Below the pieces are notes generated by a model. It saw only the letters and a list, made by a program, of their open reading frames with translations. It did no database searches and was not told where the DNA came from. This document shows, in pieces, positions 1 to 11,801 of a DNA stretch of 64,000 nucleotides (position 1 is the stretch's first letter; every line of letters begins with the position of its first letter). The position numbers and the translations under genes were made by a program. The DNA comes from Strigamia acuminata. Lineage: Eukaryota > Arthropoda > Chilopoda > Geophilomorpha > Linotaeniidae. The stretch covers positions 8,138,259 to 8,202,258 of the forward strand of contig OX442320.1 in assembly GCA_949358305.1 (NCBI GenBank), read 5' to 3'.

Positions 1-1458
1 CTATTCCGTAACTGAGCATTTTCCCCCTTGATACCATCGCAGCACATCATAATCACCCTGAACTCGTGCAATTCCCCAGAGACAAAACTGACTAAACGAA
101 ATTACCTCTTAAAAATGCAAATTACCAACAAATTCCCAGGAAATAAATAAATAAAAAACACAAAAATAAAAATAAAAACACCCTCCAAAACAGTAAAGAG
201 TTATTTATGTTTACACAAGTATTTTTAGAATCTTTACTCGGATCCATTTTGGCAGTCAACAAGATTTCGTTTATACTTTAAACCTAAACTCCGATCTCGA
301 CTAATCAGGAGCAATCGTAAAACAAATTTCAAAAACTCCCATCAATTATCGCTATCTTGTTCTTCCACCTCAATGATTCTACGCTTTTATTTATATCCAA
401 ACTGGTACCTTGCAGTCCAAAAGAGCAACAACATTTTCGTGGTGTAATTCCGTCAACTCCTAAAAAAAAAAAAAAAAATTAAAAACAAAATTAAAATAAA
501 ATAAAAATATTTTCTCGATCTCGATAAATAAAATAACCACAAAAACGACATCTCAAGGCCTCCTTAATCTTAAATAAACGTTCAAAACAAGATCGAGTTA
601 AGGTTGCCTACTTTTTTCTCTCATTTCTGAACTCGCCGCCATTAATTCCATCCAAAATTTGAATTCAATCTGATGGGATTTATTGTCACGCTTGACAGTT
701 TACGCAGCGAAACAATAATTTATCACCTAACGTCCTAACCCTTCCATTAATGTGAACAAAATAATATACGGTAGGTACTCCACTGACCCATTTTGGACAT
801 AAAGCTCAAGGATTTTCCACGCATGAGATAACAAAAATTACAATTTTTCAAAGAGCTGCGCCTCGTTTCTAAAGAAAACTTCCCTTCAAGTGTTAAAATT
901 CACCCCACTTCCTGAAAACGAATAACAAAACGCACAAATTAAACACCGTGCGACTTAATTTACGTAACTTTTTATTTATATGTTTTATATTTAGTCGAAT
1001 GTTACCCAACCCAAAACATTTGACGTTTGCGACTCGTTTCCGACGTTGTAATCACTGTGTTTATCTCTTAACACGTGGGAAAAAAGAAATCAGGTGGCAC
1101 AATTCATAAAATTACAAGAAAAATATACAAATAGGCGGCCCCAACCCTATCAAATGTGAATCAAAACCTGAATTTTACATGTTAACATAGATCAAGGACA
1201 TAATGTGTGGCGAGAAAAATGTTTATACATCAACAAAAATGTAGATTTTCATCGTTGCATAATGTTTGAGCCTTAAATTAGTGTTAGGTAATCGATTATC
1301 GCGTATAAAAATAAATATTATTTGATTTATTCCACTTAAATCACCGATTAAAATTTTTTTTTAGGATTATCTGCCGATCTCGGTATCAAAATACAAACAA
1401 AAACAAAGAATTAGGGATTTAAAGTCGAAGTTTATAGTTGAGGCCAACCACCATTTAA

Positions 1459-1460
<2 letters not shown>

Positions 1461-1498
<38 letters not shown>
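1461..1498. repeat. (AAT)n microsatellite
   Basis: About 13 perfect copies of AAT/ATA. It faces an (ATT)n array about 120 bp downstream, so the two could pair as an inverted repeat. Confidence 0.95.
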
Positions 1499-1502
<4 letters not shown>

Positions 1503-1619
1503 CATGTATACAAGTGAGTCCATCTGTCCCTTTACTTTTTAATTGCGTCATTCAACAGCTGATTGTGTTGTGTGCACTGTGCAGGTGATCGTATTTCACA
1601 AACAACGTGCTCACTTTTG

Positions 1620-1620
1620 A

Positions 1621-1674
<54 letters not shown>

Positions 1675-1675
1675 T
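1620..1675. repeat. (ATT)n microsatellite
   Basis: About 18 perfect copies of ATT, the complement of the (AAT)n array upstream. Confidence 0.95.
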
Positions 1676-1766
1676 CAGCTTCAACCGAAGGAGAAAAATA
1701 AGAATTCAGGCAAAATGCGAAACACCAAGCGTCGAATGACGGTTTTTAATTCTTAATTTTTATTAC

Positions 1767-2431
1767 CTTTAAGATTTTTATTTCTTTTTCGAGCAAATTC
1801 TGAGATTTCGGTAAATTCTTCTTCGCTATGCACTTGATGGCGACAACATAATGCGGAGTCTGAAAAAAAAATATATAAATAAATAATAAATACAAAAAAT
1901 ATATTAAAATAAATTTATTTAAAATGATTCTTTAATCATCGGAAATTGCAATATAAATTTCAGACATTAAATTCACATAGCAACTTCAGGCCTAAAATAT
2001 ACTTTTCAAAAAAGCCTTTTGGTGCAGCTAATCTATAATTTGCTATCATCAAAAGGTCAGTGCCAGAGAAGTAAGCGGTAAACCTATAGGCCATTACTTG
2101 TGATGAAAAGAATCAAGTCCAGATCAGTCTGGAACTGCAAAATGCACAACAATTTCACAACAAAAAAAAAATAAAAAATAAAAAAATTTAAAAAAAATTA
2201 AATTTGTTAACATAATCATTCAAAACAGACCAAAACACATCCAAAAACGTTAATAAATCCAATTTAAATACTAAAAACTAAAAATTCGATCCAATTTAAC
2301 CATTTTTCAATTTCTTTTTTTGTTGTTGTTGGAACCCTTACCCGTTTCTTTCTTCCTTTGTAAACCACAGCAAATGCACCGTGTCCTATTAGATCTTTGG
2401 CATTGTATTCGTAATCACCGAGACTGTCCAT
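1767..2431 (-). CDS. Atg1: Serine/threonine kinase Atg1/ULK, 5' part (two coding exons; gene continues off the left edge)
   Basis: Coding exons are complement(2342..2431) and complement(1767..1859), joined in phase 0. They encode the first 61 residues of an autophagy-initiating kinase. The glycine-rich loop reads LIGHGAFAVVYKGR (about residues 11-24). The next exon carries the ATP-binding lysine in VAIKC, followed by NLLEKEIKILK (helix C). This matches the Atg1/ULK family closely. I start at the ATG at 2431 because DYEYNAKDLIG then begins as in other insect Atg1 proteins; the frame runs open upstream but has no upstream ATG. A good donor at 2676 on the minus strand and an acceptor near 2515 suggest a spliced 5' leader. 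The rest of the kinase domain must lie left of position 1. Known role: Atg1 phosphorylates Atg13/Atg9 complexes to start autophagosome formation. Confidence 0.9.
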
Positions 2432-2676
2432 GTTTTCTCTTTGATCTTCACAAAATGCGTTTGACAATTGGACACTAGGCCTAATGGGTTGAGGGATCTG
2501 TTTATGTCTCCTTTAAAAAAGCAAAAATAATGGCATTACAAACAAGTTGGATAGAAAAAAAAACATTTGGTGATTAGTCAAGAAGCGATGTGATGCAATT
2601 TGTTGCTTAAAATGACGCGGATTGAACGGTAAATGAGTAATTTGGGGAGAGAAAGGGGAAAACTGCGTATCCTCAC

Positions 2677-2800
2677 CTTCATTCACTGTGATCTGTGATC
2701 CAGCATTTCGAAGGTCTGATCTACTGTAATCTCTTCGTTTGTGGACACGATTTCGTATTTGTACACAATAAAACCCTTTGTTAGGTGCCTAGACATTCTA
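2677..2800 (-). other. Atg1: Probable non-coding first exon of Atg1
   Basis: On the minus strand the sequence reads GAATGAAG followed by GTGAGG, a strong donor. An AAAG acceptor lies between here and the Atg1 ATG. The upstream (right) limit is not defined; no start codon is needed here. Confidence 0.4.
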
Positions 2801-5098
2801 CGCTACTCCAGTGTATTAGCTCTTTAAACTTGAAGCAATCAAGACGGCATTTAAAGATATATACACTCTCGGTTCGGATGATATTTTGCTCGTTGGCCGA
2901 TTTTCACACTTAATCGCTACGCCGAGGATTACTTTTTTACAACGTCGGTTTAATTTTTTTTACAAAATAAATTGGGAAAATTAGAGATTTTTTTTTTAAA
3001 AATTAATAGCAAAATAAATTTGATTATTTTTAACTTTTTTTTGGATTGGAAATACATTTGATTCGATTTTAAAATGACTGGGTTTGTGTTCTTTGCTCGG
3101 TTCTTTGATAGAAGCGTTGCAGCTGCGATTGCAGCACCCTAGCGGAAGAAACGAGTACTAATATCAGAAATTAATAAATAAAGTAGAATAAAACAATTTA
3201 AAGTTAATAATTACACCAGATATATTAATTATATTTATTTTGATCGAACAATTTCTAATTTTAAAACCGGAAAATAAAAATTATTAACGCAAAAATTCAC
3301 AACAGCCAATCAGAATAAATATTACAACCAACAACTCGACCCGTTCCTGCGACCAGATCAAGCCATGGCGCAAGGATATCAAAATCTCGCGAAATCTCGC
3401 GCTCGCGCTCGGCTCTCGCTTTTACTTCAGTTCAGAGCTAATGGCGTATGTGCGAAGCCACGTGGGGCGAAAATTGTCGTGTTTGCTTCGATCACTTTTC
3501 CCAACTCATTTCAAGCTATTTTGGAACAAGACTCTGTAATTATTGAAAACTCGTTTCCTCGTAAAATTGTTGTGCGTGCGATCGGGACCTAGTTAGACGG
3601 TAAGAAGCCAAAAAAAAACAAAAAACTTTTTGTCTACCAAACTCATATCTGCTGAATGGTTGCTCAACGATGCCATATTGTGACAGTGGCGACTCAACGC
3701 ATTGTTCGAAGCAATCTTTATATAACACATTGAAATGTTATCAAAGGAAACTTGCCGTTACGACGCAATCGGATCGATTCAAAAAACCTCAAAACCGGCA
3801 AACGCAATCTGTCAAACAAAAAAACGTTTTATTCAACAAAACCGTTAAAAATCATCAGTAAATTAAAATTTTATTTGTTTTTAACGTTTATTTATGTTAG
3901 ATTTAGCTTATTCGGTTGTTTTTTCCATCCATTTACGAAGGAAAAGTGAAAGAATTGCATCGTTTCACTCTTGAGGGACCATTCGCAAATGTGAAGGGGC
4001 CATTCGCAAATGATGTGAATGAAATTCCAATGACACGGATTTTGCGAGTGCCGGTTAAATTTAAAGATTCGATTACTTGGAATCTTACGTAAACTGTCTT
4101 ATACAACCGTGCCGGAAAAAGCCTGGTCGTTTTGGACCCTTTTCTTGTATTTTTTTTTTTACTTTTCATGTGATCGTTTGCACATTTAAAACATATGTTC
4201 GCTTGTCAAACGAGAAGAGTGTTGTATTCAAATGTCAATTGCATACGGTACGCTTTTTCTTCTAATTCTCTCGCTGTACTGAGTACTAGAGAACTAACCC
4301 TTGTGTTTTTCGCTTGGCTATTAACGTTTATTTATTCCTTCTTCCTATTTTTATACAGGAGATTTGAGCTTGGACTAATAAAACTGGAAAACGAAGATGA
4401 CCGTTAGCATTTATGGGAATTTTTGTAATTCAATGGAAAAGTACTTTTTACTCGATTGTTCCCATTGGTTAATGCGTGTATTGCAATTAAAATGGACCAA
4501 TGGGAGTGTGTTCAGATGGTCCTGTTTACCGAATTTGTGTCAAGGGTGAAGTGTAAAAAGCGCCATTTTTGTTTTAGGTTAAAATTCGTGGGTTTAAATG
4601 GGTTAAAAGTAATTTAATCTTGTGGGATTTAGGGTTAGAAAAGTACATTTGTAGAGAAAAAATGTAGTTTTTGTTTTTTTAGGGTTAAATTTTTCTTGTT
4701 TAAGTAAAACTTGAGACGATTACAAATAAATTAATGATATGTGGGGTTTAGTTACTAGTTTGGACGTTGGTCAGTGTCCATATTTTGACTTGGTGATAAG
4801 ATTTTGTCAAAATATATTTTAGACATGGGTGAAATGTCCGAGTTGTGTCACTTTGGGCGTGTTGGTTTGTCAAAACCCAAACAAACATACAAAGTTGGCG
4901 ACGCCATTACTCAGATCTGGTTCTTACGCCATTGCATGAATAATAATAACATATGCATGATAATTATAAAAAAAAAATTTTAAAATAATCTAAAAATTTA
5001 AAAATTTTGCCGATTTTATTAGTCCAAAGCATTTGAGAAAGATGAAATGAAATTTGAAATGTTAACATGCATATATTTCTGATCTTTGCTAGCTTAAA
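2801..5098. other. Intergenic, Atg1 (-) to AKAP1 (+)
   Basis: Divergent spacer that should hold both promoters. Near 3385-3402 there are TCTCGCGA and TCTCGCGC motifs in a locally GC-rich patch, the most promoter-like part. Short open frames around 3365-4407 have no family resemblance and no splice support, so I treat them as non-coding. Confidence 0.5.
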
Positions 5099-8000
5099 AT
5101 GGCTGGGCGTCCATTTTTAAACGTAGCTCTGCCTGCTACAGCCACGGCAGCAGTGGCCGTTGTGAGTTACCTGTTGTACAAGAAGACATGTCCGACTGAC
5201 GAATACAAAATGCCGCTGACGAATACAGCGACCGCTACCACTAGTGACAAACTGCCAAGTTCTCCTGTCTCACCGCCCACTATCCCTTCCGATTCCGAAC
5301 CCGACCCCATGGCTATGACCAAGCCTCAAACCACACCGGACTCTTCCCCTTGTGAATCTCCACCTCTCGCTTTCTATGAAGTTGCTGATCCGTCAATCAC
5401 CCAAAGGATGTTTGGTAAAAAATAAAAATAATATATACAAATAACACAATTATAATTTAATTAGATAAATTCCCTTTCCGTTTGTTGCTTATGTTGTGCC
5501 GTGAGTTTTGTGTGTTTTAACGTTTTCTATTTGGAGTTTTAGGCAGACCGGACCGGAATTTTGAAAATTAATGAGAAAGTTTATGAAATATTCTGTGTTG
5601 AATACAGTAGAGCCTCGATTATACGAACTAATCGGGGACATGGGTGTTCATAAAGCCCAATTGTTTGGATAATCGAACATTAGGTTTATGCACATACTGT
5701 ACTGCGTATGAAAGTAAAGAGTCATTAAAATATACCGTATTTTATTGAAAACTGCCACTTTGAGCTGCGGCTTTAATTCGGGGGCGGCTCTTATTTTAAA
5801 TAGTGGCCAATATCGTACTATTACGTTCATTGAACGTATATAGCCGCGACTACTATTCGAGGGCGGCTCTTATATCAAGTCGCCTATCTCGGCCGCGGCT
5901 ACTATTCGAGGGCGACTCTTATTCGATAAAATACGGTAGTTAGAAAGCAATAAAACCGACCAAAAATGGATAAAAACTGTCAAAAAACATTAAAAATCGG
6001 TAAAAAATCGCTTTTCTGTTCTGATAATCGTGGCTCTACTGTATTGTATTTCTTCGATTGTAAGATGCACACTAATTTCAGTATTACCAATAGAAATTCA
6101 AGACACTTGTTTTTAGAGATGTTTATATAGGGAAAAGGTGTCTTAGGATATCGAAGAAATACGATATATCGGGGTCTGATTATTTCGTCACCTCGGTGGA
6201 CTCGTGCTTTTAACGCAATTATTAATGCAGGGGACAAATCTCAGTTTGCGCTCATTGCTTCTTAACTCAACGCGAGGTAAGAGTGAAAGAAAATGAAACT
6301 AAGGTGCATTTTTTTGCGGAAAGCGGTGACGAAATGATCGGATCCCTTTTGGATCACTCAAAAGGTCGGTTTTGGTCGTGAGCAAAGTCCATTTCCGGTA
6401 GACCAGTGTGTTATAATGGGAATTTGACATTTGTTTGGTCGTGTGTGGGATTTGGAAGGAAGTTTTCCTCAAAAGTCATCAATGTAGGAAGTGGAATAAG
6501 CATTTTTTTTAATTGCAGATATCAGTGGCGACGAAGGGAATAACAACATCTGGACTTTAGAAAGAATCTCCGACCACCTCGACATGATCAGCGAGCAAAT
6601 GAACCCATCGTTGTACGTGCCGGCCGTGAACGGGTCCCACGGAGACGTGCAGGGCCATCACGAAGCGGCCACCAACTTATGGAGGGCCGACAACGAAGAC
6701 GGACGCTCGGTGAAGGCGCCCGCGGACAGCACGACCAGTTCGGCGCAATCGACGCCAATCAAAGTGCGTCCGAGCGAGATCAAACTTCAAGTGACCGAGG
6801 TGCCGGAAACGATTACGGTGCCGATTATAGCGCCGGCGAGCGAGAGCAAGCCTCAAGTGACCGAGACGGTGGAGACGAAAGCGCGGCCGAGCGAGAGCAA
6901 ACCTCGAGTGATTGAGACGCCGGAGACGAATTCGGCGGCGAGCAAAAATGCGGTCACCACGATGGACCCGGAGCCGGAGACTAATTTGGTGGCGAGGAAG
7001 CTGAGCAAGTGTGTGGTCAACGTGATTGAGACGGGCGCCGTAGCAGCGGCGTTGATGAAGAGCGCGCAACCGAGTTCGGGAGGAGGGTCGACGAGCGTGG
7101 ACAGCAAGTCGTTGCTCAACTTGCAGCTGGACGAAGTGGACTGCAGCAAGATAGGCGTGTACGAGAAACTGCCGCAGATTCTGCCGCAAGTGGAGGCGCA
7201 ACGGGTGGACACGAATCTGATGTCGAGCAACCCGTTCGCGATGAAAGCGCCGGGCCAGACGGGCGCGCAGGTGCCGTTGGTGACGGCTGCGTTCGATTCT
7301 GCCACTCACAGTCCGTCGGAAGACATGCTGGAAAGCCCATGCGTCAGCAACTATTCAGATATTCACAGCGAAGTAAGTACCGTCAAATCGTAAAAGAAGA
7401 AATTTTGCATTTTTCTGCGCTTTTCTGCGTTTTTCTTTTTTTGATTTTTGGTGAAATTTGATGAAATATGAAAATGGAACGGTGAAAAAAAAATTGTAAA
7501 GAGATTTAAATATATATTTATTCTATTTATTTATTCTTCCTTTTCGTTTCTGATCACTTTTTAAAATAACATGCATTTCCTGTTTCCTCTTTGCGGAGAA
7601 TTGTGCGAAGTGAATTTAAAATTTGGAGGAAAAAAAAATATTTTTTATTTTTTTGGTGGGGGGTGTGGGGGTTTGGGTATTAAAGGATTAAAAGGAGACA
7701 AGTTTGTTTGATTTTATTTTTTGTATTGTCGGCGGGGAATTATTGCAGGTGTGTTTTATTTTTTTATTTTTTTTATTTTTAAATACAGTTGTTAGAAGCA
7801 CACGTGGTTTTGCCACATGTTGTGTAATCACGTTTGAACCAATAACATAGCGTTGCATGTTCCACGTGTGCCATTAGGCATCGACATTTGATTATTTTTG
7901 CACACGTTATGGTTGAAGGTGGATTTGAAACATATTGAAAGATGCCACATCTTGTCAATTCGCCCAAAAGAGCCAAAACACGAAGCAAGGGCAAAATGAA

Positions 8001-8574
8001 GTTGATCGATGTGTTGACAGCGGATGTTTTTGAAGTGCTGGTAGGACAGTTGCAGTTTTTCGTTTGTTGCCGGTCTTTTTTTAGATGGTTTGTCGGGCTT
8101 TTTCGGCGCGGGAGGGGATCAACAAGCCGAGTAATGTTTTATTGAGAAGCAGCTGGCAGGCAGGAGCTGAAGTTGTGTCTGAAATGCAAGAAATTTAGAT
8201 GAGATAATAATGTTTAAAGGGTTTAGTCATTTGATATGCATTGTAATTAGGAATTTAACGGGCAAGTTGGATCGGATTTCATTGATTAAAACTGTGAATG
8301 AGGAAATTTTAGCAGTTTTATCGCTTTACCTTGGCCTCCAACTACATCCTGAACGAATTTAACATAGTTTTTGACTCGGTGGTTAGTTAATGAGGAAAAA
8401 TTTTAAAAAAAATTTTAAAAAAAAATTATATAGAAAAAAAATATGATGGAAAATAAATAAAATTAGATATCAAAGTGTGACATCTGGGGACGTGGGAGTT
8501 ATTTAGACAGCACATATTGACATTGGTATTCATTTTTTTTTTTTTTCTCTTTTGGAATGTATTGATTCAAATGT

Positions 8575-8624
<50 letters not shown>

Positions 8625-10121
8625 ACCGGGTGCAAAATGGGGGCAGTGATTAGTTAGGGGTGATGACAAAAGGGGGTTGGGTTTAAGATAATAGATTCTT
8701 CGAGCCACGTGATTCGCTTTCCATACCGGTACGTCCAATTACCGTATTGTTTTATTATTTGACTGTTTTAACCCTAACGCGATCGGGCTTGGGTTATTCT
8801 TCGCACTGCAACCGGTCGAGTTTTGCTATTTTTGTAATTTGATTTTAATTAGTTAATTGAGGATTATTAGTTGTTTTGTTTTGTTAATTTTGTGTTTTTG
8901 TGCTTAGGAATCGAGCGATAGCGGGAAAGGTGGAAGCGATATCAACATGCCTGCAGTTAAAATACATCCAGTTGTTTACGAATTTGAACTGCCGCAAGAT
9001 TTGTGCGGATTGTTGATAGGACAACAAGGATCGACTATTAAATTCATCAAGAATAAGACGCAGGCTAACATTTACCTCAAGCGACATCATTATAACTCGA
9101 GATTAAAGCTATGCACTGTAACTGGTAATGGGAATTTGTTTTTTCTTTTGATTTTTGTTAATTTTTTTGTTTTTTGGATTTTTGTAGGATCTCAAATCGA
9201 AGTGGACGCCGCGTTACAAATGATTCGAAACAAATTTCCCTTGGCCAAATATCCAATAGTCACTTTGCAGCAAGTTAATCCACAGGTGCCGGCCTACGAC
9301 ACCTTTCCGCTACCAGAAACGATGCAGCTTATCCTACCGGAAGGAATCATGTGCGATGTTTATTTGTCCAGTTTGGTGAGCGCGAACCACTTTTTCGTAC
9401 AGCAAACGGTGCATCCGACTTATCCAGCCCTTAGTCAATTGACGGCGAAAATGAGCAAGTGTTACAGCAAAGGGGGTCCTGCAGTTCCGGGTTCTGTTCT
9501 TCGTAAGTGGTTTTATTAAATTTTTTTTTTTTTTTTTTTTTTTTTTGGAATTTAATTTAATTTAATTTAATTTTTTAATTTTAAAAATAGCATCAGCCAT
9601 ATGTGCAGCTCCAGTGCTCGGTGGCTGGTACCGCGCACAGGTGACGCACGTGTTTAACGAGAGGGAATGCGGCGTTAAATATCTGGATTATGGTGGATAC
9701 GCTAAAGTGCCCATTGCTTCGTTAAAACAGATCAGGGGCGATTTCTTAACTATTCCCTTCCAAGCATCTGAATGTTATTTGGCTAATGTTAAACCTATCA
9801 ATGGTGAGTTTTGTGTTTTTTTAATTTTTTTTTAAAATTTAAATTTTTTGTTTTTGTTTTAGATGAAGCTGGATGGACGATAGAAGCACATCAGGTGTTC
9901 GAGGAACTAGCTCAGGGGCAAATCTTGCAGGCACAAGTTGTTGGATATTCCGACACTGGAGTTCCTTTTGTTTACTTGTACAGTAGACAAGGAGTGTTGG
10001 TAAGTTGTTTTTGATTGTGTGGTTTTGATTGGTGTTAATTGGTTTTTGATTGCAGACACACTTCATTAACCGTGAATTAGTAAGTCGAGGCGTTGCGATG
10101 TGGTACGATCATCAAGTATGA
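5099..10121 (+). CDS. spoon: A-kinase anchor protein 1 (AKAP1/spoonbill-yu), KH and Tudor domains
   Basis: Seven exons: 5099..5414, 6519..7372, 8908..9124, 9188..9502, 9591..9803, 9863..9999, 10056..10121; 705 aa. The N-terminus is a short hydrophobic anchor (about residues 5-27) followed by KK, as in AKAP1 isoforms on the mitochondrial outer membrane. Exon 2 encodes a long low-complexity linker with repeated SESKP units. It also holds an amphipathic stretch (LVARKLSKCVVNVIETGAVA) that is my candidate PKA RII-binding helix. A KH domain follows (about 404-475) with the GxxG loop G428-QQ-G431. A Tudor domain (about 569-640) has YLDYGG. This anchor/KH/Tudor order is diagnostic of AKAP1, which tethers PKA and mRNAs to mitochondria. 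The RII helix is inference. Confidence 0.92.
5605..6041. mobile_element. Pogo/Tigger-like MITE in AKAP1 intron 1
   Basis: A 437 bp element with terminal inverted repeats: CAGTAGAGCCTCGATTATAC at the left and GATAATCGTGGCTCTACTG at the right, flanked by TA on both sides (5603-5604, 6042-6043). CAGT...CCTCGATTAT termini with a TA target are typical of pogo/Tigger-type mariner relatives. There is no transposase ORF, so it is non-autonomous. Confidence 0.8.
5733..5938. mobile_element. Nested palindromic element inside the pogo-like MITE
   Basis: Starts TACCGTATTTTAT and ends ATAAAATACGGTA. Internally it has three diverged copies of a GGGCGGCTCTTAT-type unit, two of them preceded by ACTATTCGAG. 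This looks like a second small inverted-repeat element inserted into, or captured by, the pogo-like one. Confidence 0.55.
7373..8907 (+). other. AKAP1 intron 2
   Basis: 1.5 kb intron, large for this gene. It holds the poly(T) tract and AT-rich filler. An open frame at 7942-8145 has no recognisable domain. Confidence 0.7.
8576..8620. repeat. 45-bp poly(T) tract
   Basis: Uninterrupted T run in AKAP1 intron 2. Possibly a retroposed poly(A) tail in reverse, but no SINE body is recognisable beside it. Confidence 0.9.
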
Positions 10122-11801
10122 AGAATTTCTTCTTGTCCGAGCTTCGAAATGTCTTCAAACTTGCGTACAGTTTGTTTGGGGTGAGGCAAGAAGTAGTCGA
10201 GACTACGACTCACTTGTTAACGCGTTGTATTTATGAAAGAAAAATGCATTTTTCCGCCCTCCCTTTATAGTTTTCTTAAGTTGCTTGAAAAATTGTTGCT
10301 GTTCTTTCAAGTGGGGACCGTTTTCCCACCCTGTTTCTCATTTTAATATTATTGTTATTATTTTTTTGGCATGAATTGGTTCGAATATTAGTATTTTTTA
10401 ATTAATTAATGAAAAAGTTAAATAGAATTTGATGGTAAGACTGTACAAACGTTTTCCATTGTATTTTAAGTGCCATTATTTCTTAAGTGGCTAAACGTTT
10501 AACATTCAGTGTTATTTTTTTTTTTTTTTTTTTTTTTTCTTTTTGGTGCATTTAACATAAAAATTTTGTAAACTTAAAATAATAATATTCTGTCAAGTGG
10601 TTTAACAAATATATAACATTCACCTTATAAATAAATTATTCTAAAAAGAATTCAAATTATTAATTAAGTAAACAAGTTTCGATTGGTGTGAAAAAGACAT
10701 TTAAGAGAGTGAAATTTAACAATCTCACATGATATAAATAAAGATTATTTCAGGGCAGGACCTTTTGTATAACGGTATTTGTATTATCAATATTCCTGAG
10801 CATTTTTTTGTTTGGTTTCGTTTAGTTAGGCTTATTTTTAGATATTGACAAATTTTCAATTTCAACCAGTGAGCAGCTAATTCTGTTCGTTCCTAAGATT
10901 GTGACACTTTGTTTACGTTTTAATTTATACCCTACACTTAAAATCATCAGCTTTTATCGTTATTTTTCTTTCGTCTTTTATTCATGGCTGTGACTCTTGA
11001 TTTTTCCCTTTTTATTAAATTTTTTTAAATTTTCATTGGTTGGAATTTTGGATTTTAAAATTTTAAAATTTTGAGTTAATAGAGCACAATTTCTGCTGAT
11101 TAAAAATCGTACACTATTAGAGATCAGCGTATTTTTGTACTGTCTTGTAAGCAAAAGACATTTCAGGTATTGAATATTGGGTAATATATATATAGAAATA
11201 TTTGTACAAAAATAACACTAACAACTCAAACTCGTTTCTATTTTTATTATTACACACTAGCTAGCCCTAAACGCCCGTGTACTTTTACGGTTTTTTTGTT
11301 TTTGTTTTGTTTTTGACAACTGGACTTGTGTGAATGAGCATTTAGGTTTTAATTAAACTTTAATTATTATTATTGTAGGGTACGTTTAGACTTTTAATAT
11401 CGATTTCATTACGTAAACAGTTAAATTGTAAATAAGAATCATTACCTGTTAGTATTTAGTTGATTATTTTCTTCTCTTTTTTTGGTTTTATATTAATAAA
11501 TATGCAAAATGTTGACGTTTAAATCAAAGTGATCTGAGAGCTGTTTGGACTATGCTTAGAAAATTGGGTTTTTATTTGTTTTTTTGTTACTTTACTTTTC
11601 TTTCTATCAGTGAAATTCGAATGACTTCGCTTGTCAAAATGATGTAAGCTAATAAAAAATTTATTCCCTTCTATTAGAAGTAAAGTATTCTATTTTACAA
11701 CACACTATTTACACAAACACGTATACATAACACTGCACAATCAAACGAAATGTTGCGAAACATTCTTATTGCTCCGTATGTTTACACACACAAGTTATTT
11801 A
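10122..11801. other. 3' intergenic region, AKAP1 (+) and USP30 (-) convergent
   Basis: AT-rich DNA presumably holding both 3' UTRs. No coding frame or structured repeat is supported, apart from poly(T) near 10515-10540. Confidence 0.6.
10737..10742 (+). terminator. Candidate poly(A) signal of AKAP1
   Basis: AATAAA about 615 bp after the stop codon, followed by a T-rich stretch. Other AT-rich hexamers are nearby, so this is one of several possible ends. Confidence 0.35.

Larger units (their letters stand above)
1..1766 (-). other. Atg1 intron 2 (partial)
   Basis: AT-rich, with no convincing coding exon on either strand. It contains two long trinucleotide arrays in opposite sense (see the repeat entries). 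The next Atg1 exon is not in the window. Confidence 0.7.

Noticed and set aside
3365-3592. 75-codon plus-strand frame
   Set aside because: Begins in the TCTCGCGA patch; repetitive Arg/Ala start looks like translation of a regulatory sequence, no homology recognised.
6677-7309. 210-codon Arg/His-rich frame on the minus strand
   Set aside because: Lies antisense to AKAP1 exon 2, whose GC-rich codons keep other frames open. No domain, and no splice sites.
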